Shown: in pieces, positions 9,281 through 17,331 of the stretch
How positions within the stretch are numbered: position 1 is the first letter of the stretch
Layout: each line of letters starts with the position of its first letter
Translations under genes and position numbers: made by a program
Notes under the pieces: model-generated
Database searches by the model: none
What the model was told of the DNA's origin: nothing
The model's input: the letters and a program-made list of their open reading frames with translations, nothing else
DNA from: Edaphobacter flagellatus
GTDB lineage: Bacteria; Acidobacteriota; Terriglobia; Terriglobales; Acidobacteriaceae
NCBI RefSeq assembly: GCF_025264665.1
Contig: NZ_CP073697.1
Coordinates: 1,240,001 to 1,304,000, forward strand
Direction: 5' to 3'
DNA length: 64,000 nucleotides

Positions 9281-9562
9281 ATGAAGAGGCTATTATTTCT
9301 CATCGCAGCATCTCTGTTCTTTGCTCTTTCACCCAATTCCCTGCAGGCACAGCAACAAATTATGCTCGCCTCTACAACCCAGGCTCAGTTTGAGGCGGAT
9401 GCATCTAACCTTCTCTCGTGGACATGCGCCAACTACCCTAATACATTCCCGACCTGGTCCGCTTCCTCTGATAGAACCGTGGATGGTTACTGTCTAACGA
9501 ACGATACGTATGAAGTAGTCTATTGGGCAATCTATTCGTACCAACCCACCCCTTGGGGCTGA
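9281..9562 (+). CDS. Small secreted protein of unknown function, inserted between ftsA and ftsZ
   Basis: A 93-residue protein I do not recognise. It has a textbook signal peptide (MKRLLFLIAASLFFALSP, likely cut after SLQA) and a mature part of about 70 residues rich in Gln, Thr, Tyr and Trp with only two cysteines (WTCANYP and GYCLTN), which could form one disulfide in the periplasm. A ribosome site (AAAAGGA, 7-base spacing) and a good promoter upstream support expression. It runs opposite to the flanking dcw genes and its base composition is visibly more AT-rich than theirs, suggesting later insertion. No terminator is obvious right after it. Whether it affects division is unknown. Confidence 0.65.
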   Translation: MKRLLFLIAASLFFALSPNSLQAQQQIMLASTTQAQFEADASNLLSWTCANYPNTFPTWSASSDRTVDGYCLTNDTYEVVYWAIYSYQPTPWG

Positions 9563-9684
9563 ACTAGAGAAGCTAGTCTATCTCTGACTGACAACCAATC
9601 TAGCGTCCCGAAACGGACATATCGATGACGACATCTGGCGTCGATGTAATGCTTCGAGTGGCTTTGGAATCTGCCTTTGCGGGT

Positions 9685-9757
9685 TCCAAAGCCGGGTGCC
9701 CACTCATGCGGTTTCATCGCATGAGTGGGACATTCGAGCGAAGCTCGAACCCTGTCA
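9685..9757. repeat. Palindromic intergenic repeat of the GCGGGTGCCC family
   Basis: CAAAGCCGGGTGCCC leads into a perfect 12-bp stem (9699-9710 with 9718-9729, 7-base loop) and then a shorter TTCGAGCgaaGCTCGAA palindrome. The lead resembles units in the array at 15600-15810. The rest of the 9563-9821 gap shows nothing else. Confidence 0.6.
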
Positions 9758-9821
9758 AACGTAAAACCGTCCAACGCAGTCGAAGAACCTGCAGTTCCCT
9801 CACTCCCTACAACCGACCGCG

Positions 9822-11054
9822 TTAGAAGCTCCCTGCAAAAATTGCCTTCAGCTTCGCTCGCAGCCCCTGCTCCTCACTCGCCTTGCGAACCTGCGTGCGA
9901 TGCGTATACAGCAGCATGCCAATCGCCGCCGCATACTCCGGCCGCGCCAGCTCCTCGGGCATCCTCGAAAGCGGCACCGGATAACCAACCCGCGCAGGCA
10001 CGCGCAGCAGGCTCTCCGCATTGTCCAGCAGACCCGACATCAACGCGCCGCCGCCAGTCACCACGCAGCCCGCGCCCAGCGCCTCCAGCACGCCGCCATT
10101 GCGCAGATTATCCCTCAGCATCGTGAACAGCTCACGCGCACGCGGCTCCAGAATCTCCGCCAGAAACCGCTGCCGTACCATGCGCGCCGGCTGGCCGCCC
10201 GAGATCGCCAGGTCGCCGCCCACCTCAATCTCATTCATCTGCGGAACCGCCGTCACCACGCAGTGCCCATATGTCTTTTTTAAGAACTCGGCCTCTTCGA
10301 CGGTGACATGCAGGCCCACCGCAAGATCATTCGTAAAGTGATCGCCGCCAATCGGCAGCACAGCCGTATGAGCCACGGATCCCTCAAAGAAGACCGCCAG
10401 CTCCGTCGTGCTCGATCCAATATCCGCGATGCACACGCCAAGCTCGCGCTCATCGGCACTCAGCACCGCCTCAGCCGCTGCGATGCCCTCGTACACCGTG
10501 TCCATCACTTCAAGACCCGCGCGATTCGCGCACGTAATCACGCTCTGCGCCACGCCTCCCGAGCACGTCGACAGATGCAGATTCACTTCAAGCTTATTGC
10601 CCACCATCCCAATCGGGTCGTGAATCCCCGGCTGTTCATCCAGAATGAACTCCTGCGGCAGCAGATGCAGCACCTCGCGGTCTGGAGGGAGTGCCACACT
10701 GCGCGCACGGTCCACCGCCGCCCTTACCTCTTCGCGCGTAATCTCGCGCATGCGGCTGCCCATGCTGATTCCGCCGCGCGAATTCATCCCGCGCACATGT
10801 GCTCCGCCAATTCCGACCACCGCGGTCTCAATCGTCGCCTTGGCCGTGCGCTCCGCGGTCAACGCCGCGCGATTGATCGCATCGGCTGCCGGCCCCAGCT
10901 CTGCAATCAATCCCTTGCGCATGCCCTTCGACGCCTCGATGCCATGCCCGCGGTACCGCAGCACGCCGTCGTGCAGCTCACCCACCAGCACCACGCTCTT
11001 CGCGCTGCCCGCATCCAGCACCGTAATCAGATTCTCTGGCTTCTGACTCTTCAT
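9822..11054 (-). CDS. ftsA: Cell division protein FtsA
   Basis: Actin-like ATPase that tethers FtsZ to the membrane and recruits later divisome proteins. The 410-residue protein shows the actin-fold phosphate loops (VLDAGSAKSVVLVGE, CIADIGSSTTELAVF), the SHS2/1C region (GGAHVRGMNSRGGI), the adenosine motif VVTGGGALMSGLLD, and a short amphipathic C-terminus (QGLRAKLKAIFAGSF) that would bind the membrane. The start codon overlaps the ftsQ stop as ATGA, so the two are translationally coupled. Length is typical. Confidence 0.97.
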   Translation of the reverse strand: MKSQKPENLITVLDAGSAKSVVLVGELHDGVLRYRGHGIEASKGMRKGLIAELGPAADAINRAALTAERTAKATIETAVVGIGGAHVRGMNSRGGISMGSRMREITREEVRAAVDRARSVALPPDREVLHLLPQEFILDEQPGIHDPIGMVGNKLEVNLHLSTCSGGVAQSVITCANRAGLEVMDTVYEGIAAAEAVLSADERELGVCIADIGSSTTELAVFFEGSVAHTAVLPIGGDHFTNDLAVGLHVTVEEAEFLKKTYGHCVVTAVPQMNEIEVGGDLAISGGQPARMVRQRFLAEILEPRARELFTMLRDNLRNGGVLEALGAGCVVTGGGALMSGLLDNAESLLRVPARVGYPVPLSRMPEELARPEYAAAIGMLLYTHRTQVRKASEEQGLRAKLKAIFAGSF

Positions 11055-12487
11055 CGGCGAACCACCTGCGGCGGATGGAACTTCAGCTCGGAACCCGTCT
11101 CCTGCTCCGCCCGCGTCAACCCTTTCTTCGACCCATTTGCCTGCGCACTCTTCGGATGAACCCAGAACGACTCTCCATTCGCCACCGCCTGCCTCTGCTC
11201 GTCTGCTGTCGCGCTCGGATGCGCAGCCGCAACAGGCTTCTTTGCCGGTGTTGTCTTCGGCGCAACCGCTGCGCCCTTATGTTTTGCCGGAGCAGCCTTC
11301 GCCGCTGGCCTCTTCATCTGCGTCGCCGCCTTCGCTGCACCAGAATGCGTCACTTGAGGATGCGCAACCTGTGGATGCGCGATCGCAGCAGGCTTGGTGG
11401 CCGCAGGGGCAGGCTTCACAATCGGAGCCGCCACCGGAGCAGGCGTCGTACCCACCGCGGGCTGCGTCGCATCCACTCCCTGTCCCGCTACCGGCAGCGC
11501 ACTTCCCTTCTGCATCTCCAGCACCACCTGCCGCTCATACCGCATATCCACCGAGCTCAAGTGCGGGTACTGCGTTCTCCACTCCGGCAGATGTTCTTCA
11601 AACTTGCGATAGCGATCCAGAAAGTTGTCCTCGCCGAAGTGCACCAGCACCTCGCCGTTCTTGTCCGCAACAATCGCCCGCACATCCTCCGGGTTCGACA
11701 GGTCCACCTCGCTCAGATTCTGCGAGATCCTCTCCCCCGATAAATCCAGGTCCCCCGTGAATCGTTGGTACAGCTTCATCCGCGCCGCCCGCAGCGACAG
11801 CGGATCGCTTGCCGCCAACCCCGTCACCACCGGAAACGAGTAGTGCATATCCCCCTGCACATCCGTCGGCATATCCAGCAGCACGCCATTCGCATCCACC
11901 AGTCCAATGTGGTTGCCCTGCCTCACAAACGCCACCGGCGTCCTCTCCACAATCTGCACGCGCAGATGATTCGGCAGCAGCCGCATCACCGTCGCATGCT
12001 CCACCCACGGCATCTGCTCCAGCTCCGCCTGCCGTTGCTCCAGCGAGACGCGAAAGATATTCCGCTCCACATCCTCACCAAAGATGCTCAGCAGCTGCGC
12101 CCGCGTCACATGCGAGTTCCCCTCAACCTCAATCGCCGACGACGACGGAATCACAAACCGCTCGTCATGCAGAATGGCCGTCCTCGCCACTCCGGCAGCC
12201 GCCGCGCACAAACCCACCAGCACCAGCACTCCAGCCAGAATTCCCAGCCGTCCGCCCAGCGACTTCGGCACGCCTCCGCGCAGACGCAGCTTCACGCCGC
12301 CCTCACGCCGCTGTCGTGGCGGTGGAGCGTCGTCAAACTCCTCGTCGAAGTTGGAAAAATCCCTGCGCATCGTCCTGTCCGGCTGAGCGGGCTTTCTGCC
12401 AGCACGAGCCGCCACCGGAGCATACTCCGGCTCCGGCGCCTCCAGCACCGCCGACTCGCGCCTCGCCGATCTGCCGCTATTTCGCAC
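11051..12487 (-). CDS. ftsQ: Cell division protein FtsQ with long Ala/Lys/Pro-rich periplasmic tail
   Basis: Bitopic divisome protein linking cytoplasmic and periplasmic division factors through FtsB/FtsL. The 478-residue protein has an Arg-rich cytoplasmic part, one membrane segment near 80-105 (LGILAGVLVLVGLCAAAAGVA), a POTRA domain (IEVEGNSHVTRAQLLSIF...) and the FtsQ beta domain to about residue 315. Beyond that, some 160 residues are low-complexity Ala/Pro/Lys/His (KPAAIAHPQVAHPQV, AAKAAPAKHKG), ending in a more ordinary FHPPQVVRR. Typical FtsQ proteins are 250-300 residues. The start is a GTG without a well-spaced ribosome site, so the first residues are uncertain. Its stop overlaps ftsA. 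Confidence 0.92.
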   Translation of the reverse strand: MRNSGRSARRESAVLEAPEPEYAPVAARAGRKPAQPDRTMRRDFSNFDEEFDDAPPPRQRREGGVKLRLRGGVPKSLGGRLGILAGVLVLVGLCAAAAGVARTAILHDERFVIPSSSAIEVEGNSHVTRAQLLSIFGEDVERNIFRVSLEQRQAELEQMPWVEHATVMRLLPNHLRVQIVERTPVAFVRQGNHIGLVDANGVLLDMPTDVQGDMHYSFPVVTGLAASDPLSLRAARMKLYQRFTGDLDLSGERISQNLSEVDLSNPEDVRAIVADKNGEVLVHFGEDNFLDRYRKFEEHLPEWRTQYPHLSSVDMRYERQVVLEMQKGSALPVAGQGVDATQPAVGTTPAPVAAPIVKPAPAATKPAAIAHPQVAHPQVTHSGAAKAATQMKRPAAKAAPAKHKGAAVAPKTTPAKKPVAAAHPSATADEQRQAVANGESFWVHPKSAQANGSKKGLTRAEQETGSELKFHPPQVVRR

Positions 12488-12655
12488 TGCCGCTATTCGT
12501 CAACCTCGAGCAAAGGTCGCGAGAATCGCCATCCTGACTATATCCCGCCAAAGCCCCCACATCCTTCGCTAACTTGTTGCCTTGTACCCTTTCAGGAACT
12601 CACCCATCTGGTCACTCCCCCGTTCCCGCCACGCCGCATCATCGTTCTCAAAGGC

Positions 12656-12702
12656 GGTCATTCCGACCGAAGCGCAGCGAAGTGGAGGCATCTGCTTCTC
12701 GA
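12656..12702 (+). repeat. Dispersed GTCATTCCGAGCGAA-type repeat, copy 2
   Basis: GGTCATTCCGACCGAAGCGC, followed by AGCGAAGTGGAGGCATCTGC, in the murC-ftsQ gap (12488-12712). The gap is otherwise without recognisable features. Confidence 0.6.
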
Positions 12703-12712
12703 CCGCTGCCAC

Positions 12713-14113
12713 TCACTTGCCCTCCAGCCGCTCCAGCAACAAAGGCCCGGCCTGCGACACATTCCCCGCCCCCAGCGTCACCACCACATCCCCTTCGCGA
12801 GCCTCCTTCGACAAAGCCTCCACGGCCTCGCTCATCGACGCCGCATACTTCACACCCTCGCGCCCAATCGCCTTCACCAGAGCCTCCGCCGTCACGCCCG
12901 CAATCGGCTCCTCGCTCGCCGCATAAATGTCGAGCACCTCCACCCGGTCCGCATCGCCAAATGCCCTCGCAAACTCCTCCATCAGATCGCGCGTCCGCGT
13001 ATACCGGTGCGGCTGAAACAGCACCAGCACCCGCTTATATCCCGCCTCACGCGCCGCATTCAGCGTCGCCACAATCTCCGTCGGATGATGCCCATAGTCG
13101 TCCACCACCGTCACGCCGCGCGCCACACCCTTAATCTGAAACCGCCTGTCCACTCCGCGAAAACTGTCCAGCCCCGCCGCAATCAGCTCCGCAGCAACAC
13201 CCAGCTGCACACCCACCGCCACCGCCGCCGTCGCATTCAGCACATTGTGCCGACCCGGAACATGCAGCGTGAACGGACCCATCGACTCGCCTTTGTAGCT
13301 CACCTCAAACCGCGCGAAGCCTTCGCCGTCCCTCTTCAAAATCGACACGCGAAAATCCGCATCCGCACTCTCGCCATACGTGTAAATCCTCCGCCTCACC
13401 CGCGGCAGCACGCCGCGCAGCAGAGCATTGTCCACACATGCCGTGCCCGCACCATAAAACGGCAGTCGATCCATAAACTGCACGAACGCATCTTCCACGT
13501 CCGCCATATCGCGGTAGCAATCCATATGCTCGCGATCCAGATTCGTCACCACGCCCAGCACCGGCGACAGCTTCAAAAACGAGCGGTCACTCTCATCCGC
13601 CTCCGCCACCAGGTACTGCGAATTCCCCAGCCGCGCATTCGACCCCAGCGCATTTACGCGCCCACCCACGACGACAGTCGGATCAAGCCCGCCCGCCGCC
13701 AGCACCGCCGCTACCATGCTCGTCGTCGTCGTCTTGCCATGCATCCCGGCCACAGCAATGCCATACTTCAGCCGCATCAGCTCAGCCAGCATCTCCGCCC
13801 GCTGAATCACCGGGATCTTCCGCGCCCGCGCCTCCACCACCTCCGGATTCGCCGCACTCACCGCCGAGCTCGTCACCACCACATCGCTCGCCACAACATT
13901 CGCCGCCGCATGTCCCTCAAAGACACGCGCGCCCATGCCCACCAGCCGCTCCGTCACCGCCGACCGCTTCAGGTCCGACCCCGAAACCGGATACCCCATC
14001 GTCAGCAGAATCTCCGCGATCCCGCTCATCCCGATGCCGCCAATACCAATAAAATGAACCCGCTGCGTAGGCGGAAAGAAGAAATGACCCGAAGGAGCGA
14101 CAGGAACAGCCAT
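12713..14113 (-). CDS. murC: UDP-N-acetylmuramate--L-alanine ligase
   Basis: Adds L-alanine to UDP-N-acetylmuramic acid, the first amino acid step of peptidoglycan precursor synthesis in the cytosol. From the ATG at 14113 the protein has 466 residues with [18 protein letters not shown], the ATP loop [13 protein letters not shown], the Mur ligase EADESDRSF, the [13 protein letters not shown] region and the C-terminal [10 protein letters not shown] and [10 protein letters not shown] motifs. A GGAGG lies just before 14113; an in-frame ATG at 14161 falls inside a dispersed repeat, so I reject it. It heads the murC-ftsQ-ftsA segment, cut off from murG by the plus-strand YXWGXW gene. Confidence 0.96.
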   Translation of the reverse strand: MAVPVAPSGHFFFPPTQRVHFIGIGGIGMSGIAEILLTMGYPVSGSDLKRSAVTERLVGMGARVFEGHAAANVVASDVVVTSSAVSAANPEVVEARARKIPVIQRAEMLAELMRLKYGIAVAGMHGKTTTTSMVAAVLAAGGLDPTVVVGGRVNALGSNARLGNSQYLVAEADESDRSFLKLSPVLGVVTNLDREHMDCYRDMADVEDAFVQFMDRLPFYGAGTACVDNALLRGVLPRVRRRIYTYGESADADFRVSILKRDGEGFARFEVSYKGESMGPFTLHVPGRHNVLNATAAVAVGVQLGVAAELIAAGLDSFRGVDRRFQIKGVARGVTVVDDYGHHPTEIVATLNAAREAGYKRVLVLFQPHRYTRTRDLMEEFARAFGDADRVEVLDIYAASEEPIAGVTAEALVKAIGREGVKYAASMSEAVEALSKEAREGDVVVTLGAGNVSQAGPLLLERLEGK

Positions 14114-14152
14114 ATCCTCCACTCTATCAGCGACATCCCCTAGTTCCCACGA

Positions 14153-14190
14153 GGGTGTCATTTCAAGCGAAGCGTGGAAGCACCTCTCTC
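14153..14190 (+). repeat. Dispersed GTCATTCCGAGCGAA-type repeat, copy 3
   Basis: GTGTCATTTCAAGCGAAGCG immediately upstream of murC; divergent but aligned with the other copies. Confidence 0.5.
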
Positions 14191-14202
14191 CACCCCTTCA
14201 CA

Positions 14203-14252
14203 GAAGGGTCATCATCCCGAGCGAAGCGCAGCCGCGAAGCCGACGATCTCCG
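14203..14252 (+). repeat. Dispersed GTCATTCCGAGCGAA-type repeat, copy 4
   Basis: GTCATCATCCCGAGCGAAGC followed by GCAGCCGCGAAGCCGACGAT, about 50 bases from copy 3, so the murC upstream gap (14114-14475) holds two copies in tandem. The same gap must hold the murC promoter and that of the YXWGXW gene; a TAATAT near 14363 is a possible -10 for the latter. Confidence 0.55.
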
Positions 14253-14475
14253 ATTTGACCCGACGCCAGCGAAGCCCCCCTAAACCCAACCCCTGCAACA
14301 CCCCCAAATACCCCTGAATCCCCATTCACCTTTATGCAACAAAACCTCGCCCCTCGTGTCTAATATGTGTGAGTGCCTGATCCGCAATAGCTAGCGGGCA
14401 GGAACCTCAGCCGGGCGGTCCTCGAAGCCCCGTTTCGTTCGGGCTAAACGAAGGATCGATTGGCAAAGGAAGGCA

Positions 14476-15483
14476 ATGAACCTCTTCCGTCCATTCCGCA
14501 AAGCTGGTCAGTTCTTTGGCGCCGCCGCTCTCGCCGGTGCTCTGTTGCTCGCAACTCCCGCTGTGTCGCATGCGCGCGTCTTTGTCTCTGTAGCAATCGC
14601 ACCGCCGGCAATCCCTGTCTACGCACAGCCCGTCATGCCTGGGGATGGATACATCTGGACTCCCGGTTACTGGGCCTGGACCGGCGACGGCTACGAATGG
14701 GTCGACGGAGCCTGGGTGCTCCCGCCCTACACCGGTGCTCTCTGGACTCCCGGCTACTGGGGCTATGGCCCTGGCGGCTACTTCTGGAACGCCGGCTACT
14801 GGGGACCGACCGTCGGCTACTACGGTGGCATTAACTACGGCTTCGGCTACTTCGGCATAGGCTTCTACGGCGGATACTGGGGTGGCGGACACTTCTGGTA
14901 CAACCGCTGCTACAACCACTTTGGCCCCGGATGGAAGAGTGGCTACGCCTATAACCGCCCCTATGGCGGACACTTCGACGGACGCCCCGGTGGTGCAAGC
15001 TGGGCCAACCGCGGCAATAACTTCGCCGGCAATCGCGGCTCCTACTACAACAGCCGCGGCAACAGCTTCGCCGAGGGCAATCGCAACGGCTTCAACCAGG
15101 GCCGCGGCGTCATGCAGACCTCGTACAACAACAATCGTGGAAGCTTCGGCAACAACGGCAACTTCGGTTGGAAGAACGGGCAGTCGCAGCAGCAGGGTGT
15201 AAATCGCTTCAACGGAACCCAGGGCTCGGCACACAACTTCGTCCAGATGCCGAACCAGGGCGCCCGCAACTACGCTGCACCGTCGCAGAGCTATAACCGT
15301 AGCTACTCGGCTCCGCAACAGAGCTTCAACCGCGGCGGAGGCAACTTCGGCGGATCAGCTCCCCGTGGTGGCTTCGGCGGTGGAAACTTCGGCGGCGGCT
15401 CCCGTGGCGGAAGCTTCGGTGGTGGCGGCGGCTTCCACGGCGGTGGCGGTGGTGGCTTCCATGGCGGCGGAGGACATCGCTAA
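14476..15483 (+). CDS. YXWGXW-repeat secreted protein with Gly-rich C-terminus
   Basis: Exported 335-residue protein with a signal peptide (AGALLLATPAVSHA near 24-37), then repeats of the YXWGXW/WxPGYW type (YIWTPGYWAW, LWTPGYWGYG, FWNAGYWGP) at about 55-130, an Asn/Gly/Arg/Gln-rich middle and a Gly/Phe/His tail (GGGFHGGGGGGFHGGGGHR). Proteins with these repeats occur widely in proteobacteria and acidobacteria, usually at the cell surface, with no established activity. The His/Gly tail might bind metal (speculative). It lies opposite to and between murG and murC, breaking the dcw cluster, and is closed by its own terminator. Confidence 0.85.
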   Translation: MNLFRPFRKAGQFFGAAALAGALLLATPAVSHARVFVSVAIAPPAIPVYAQPVMPGDGYIWTPGYWAWTGDGYEWVDGAWVLPPYTGALWTPGYWGYGPGGYFWNAGYWGPTVGYYGGINYGFGYFGIGFYGGYWGGGHFWYNRCYNHFGPGWKSGYAYNRPYGGHFDGRPGGASWANRGNNFAGNRGSYYNSRGNSFAEGNRNGFNQGRGVMQTSYNNNRGSFGNNGNFGWKNGQSQQQGVNRFNGTQGSAHNFVQMPNQGARNYAAPSQSYNRSYSAPQQSFNRGGGNFGGSAPRGGFGGGNFGGGSRGGSFGGGGGFHGGGGGGFHGGGGHR

Positions 15484-15517
15484 TCCTCACACCTCCAACC
15501 AGAATCGACGTTAGCAA

Positions 15518-15556
15518 AGTGGGCCGGGAATAACATCTCCCGGCCCACTACTTTTG
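15518..15556 (+). terminator. Intrinsic terminator after the YXWGXW gene
   Basis: A 12-bp perfect stem (15518-15529 with 15538-15549), 8-base loop, followed by ACTTTTG. Confidence 0.85.
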
Positions 15557-15559
15557 CAC

Positions 15560-15960
15560 CCACGCCACCAGGTGTCAGGGCGAGCGCCCACTCTATAGCT
15601 CACCAAAGCGGGGCCTTCTCCCAGCCACGAAAGCGGGTGCCCCATCTTCGCTCGCGCAGCGAGCAAGGTGGGATCGCCCAAAAGCCCCTCCTCGCCCACT
15701 AAAAACGGTGCCCCTTCATAACGCCCCAACAGGTGCGGATGGCGAGCCTTCATCCATGGAGCACCAAAGCGAATGCCCTCTCTCCGCCACCAAAACAGGT
15801 AACCCCATGGCGCAGCTTCATCGCGACATGGGGGGAGTGAGCCATTCGCACAAAAGCACGAACCGCCTCCAGGTACGCCAAGCCTTCAGGCTTGGCCCTC
15901 AATCCAGCCGCCGCGAAGCGGCCCCCGCTCTGCCGAAGGCCGGAGTGAAGCCGAAGGCGA
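15560..15960. repeat. Degenerate array of CACnAAAGCGGGTGCCCC repeat units and hairpins
   Basis: Units beginning caccaaagcggggcc (15601), cacgaaagcgggtgcccc (15626), cactaaaaacggtgcccc (15697), caccaaagcgaatgccc (15762) and caccaaaacaggtaacccc (15788) share one pattern at 24-71 base spacing. Several are followed by short palindromes. After 15860 come three more small hairpins (for example GCCAAGCCttcaGGCTTGGC near 15876). No protein-like frame fits. This fills most of the 760-base murG-YXWGXW gap. Confidence 0.6.
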
Positions 15961-15989
15961 AACGACCCCAGCCAACTGGAGCGAAAACG

Positions 15990-16188
15990 CCTGTCAAGCC
16001 CCCAGAAACCACAACTCTCTCATTCCAAAGCAAATAAACCTCAAAAAATCTGCCGATTAGTTTCCCTCACTTAGCTACACTTAAATCAGCAAACAAAAGC
16101 CCCGGTCCAAAAGGATCGGGGCTAACTCTTTATAAATCAATATTTTGACACCCAACCCACATCAAATGAATATTTTAGCCTGTGCAAA
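15990..16188 (-). ncRNA. Structured intergenic element, copy A (function unknown)
   Basis: A 199-base element whose second copy is at 37362-37559 in inverted orientation. Shared blocks, read on the plus strand here, include CCTGTCAAGCCCC, CAAAGCAAATAAAC, CTGCCGATTAGTTTCCC, CTACACTTAAATCAGC, AACTCTTT, ATATTTTG and CCTGTGCAAA. A hairpin (16098-16108 with 16113-16123) keeps its place but not its sequence between the copies. Read on the minus strand it is followed by TTTTGTTT, so it can terminate transcription coming from murG. The strand given is that orientation. RNA status is inference. Confidence 0.5.
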
Positions 16189-16242
16189 TCGCACAACCAC
16201 AACAAAATAGAGCTTTTACGAAAAACACAGGGGGGAGGGGGC

Positions 16243-17331
16243 TTATCGGGCGAGTCCAGCCACTATCTGCCCGATCTCCGCCACCGCATGGGGATGTGCC
16301 AGCGCCCTCGCGCGCGAGCCCATCTCAGCCCGCCGCGCATCATCACTCAGCAGGCCGGTCAGCGTCGCCAGCAGACGCTCCTCCGTCAGCTCCGCCTCGA
16401 CGATCATCGCTGCCGCTCCAGCAGCCACAAACGCTTCCGCATTCTTCCGCTGGTGATCATCCGCCGCCTGAGGAAAAGGAACCAGCACCGCCGCTCGCCC
16501 CGCAGCCGCAACCTCAGCCACCGAGCTCGCGCCGCTGCGGCACAAAATCAGATCGGCCGCGGCAAACTGCGCAGCCATGTCGTCCAGGTACATCGTGACC
16601 TCGACTCCAGCCAGCGACACATCAAGCGCATTGTACGCAGCCAGCGTCGTCGCTCCATGCCGGGCGCCGGTCTGATGCACCACCTGTAATCCCGGCACCA
16701 GCGTCAACAGCCGTTCGATGATCTTCGGCATCATCTCGTTGAAGACGCGGGCTCCCTGGCTCGCACCAAACACCAGCAGCCGCTTCGCCCCGCCCGCCGC
16801 CTTCGGCGCAATCGCAAAGAACTCCGGACGCACCGGCGTCCCCGTCACCTTCGCGTTGCGAAAATACCGCGTCGTCTCCGGCAGATTCACAGCAGCAGCA
16901 CTCACATATTTGCCGACCAAGCGGTTCGCCAGCCCTGGAACCGCATTCGGCTCAAACGCCAGCGTCGGAACCCGCAGCAGAAGCGCCGCCATCATCGCCG
17001 GCCCCGAAGCATAGCCGCCGACGCCAACCACAACCTGCGGTTTGAAGTCTCGCAGCAAACCAACGCAACGCATCACACCCAGCGGCAGATCGAGCATCGT
17101 CCGCGCGCGTGTCCTCAGACTCACATTCTTCAGCTGACCCACCTTGATCAGCTCCAGCGGAAATCCAGCCTCAGGCACCAGACGCGTCTCCAGCCCACGC
17201 GCCGTGCCCACAAATCGAACCTCGGCTCCATACGCATCGCGTAACTCCCGCGCAATCGCCAGCGCCGGAATCACATGACCGCCGGTTCCTCCGCCCGCGA
17301 TCAAAACACGCAAACCGCTGACTTGCTGCAT
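16243..17331 (-). CDS. murG: UDP-GlcNAc:lipid I N-acetylglucosaminyltransferase
   Basis: Peripheral membrane glycosyltransferase that adds GlcNAc to lipid I, making lipid II. The 362-residue protein starts MQQVSGLRVLIAGGGTGGHV, the G-loop signature, and carries VVGVGGYASGPAMMAA, the LLVFGASQGARVFNEM loop, and CRSGASSVAEVAAAGRAAVLVPFP with the QAADDHQ motif for UDP-GlcNAc. The start at 17331 overlaps the ftsW stop by one base (TGATG). Earlier in-frame residues lie inside ftsW and are rejected. It is the last gene of the uninterrupted mraZ-murG run. Confidence 0.96.
   Translation of the reverse strand: MQQVSGLRVLIAGGGTGGHVIPALAIARELRDAYGAEVRFVGTARGLETRLVPEAGFPLELIKVGQLKNVSLRTRARTMLDLPLGVMRCVGLLRDFKPQVVVGVGGYASGPAMMAALLLRVPTLAFEPNAVPGLANRLVGKYVSAAAVNLPETTRYFRNAKVTGTPVRPEFFAIAPKAAGGAKRLLVFGASQGARVFNEMMPKIIERLLTLVPGLQVVHQTGARHGATTLAAYNALDVSLAGVEVTMYLDDMAAQFAAADLILCRSGASSVAEVAAAGRAAVLVPFPQAADDHQRKNAEAFVAAGAAAMIVEAELTEERLLATLTGLLSDDARRAEMGSRARALAHPHAVAEIGQIVAGLAR

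Noticed and set aside
11765..14143. A 792-codon plus-strand open frame opposite ftsQ and murC
   Set aside because: It is antisense to clear orthologues, Arg/His/Pro-rich, and has no ribosome site; an effect of GC-rich codon use.
14407..15318. A 303-codon minus-strand frame opposite the YXWGXW gene
   Set aside because: Ala/Val-rich complement of a Gly/Tyr-rich repeat protein; a shadow.
15280..15480. Tandem GGNGGN DNA repeats, considered as a CRISPR or satellite
   Set aside because: They are codons of the Gly-rich tail of the YXWGXW protein; no spacers or direct repeats of CRISPR type.
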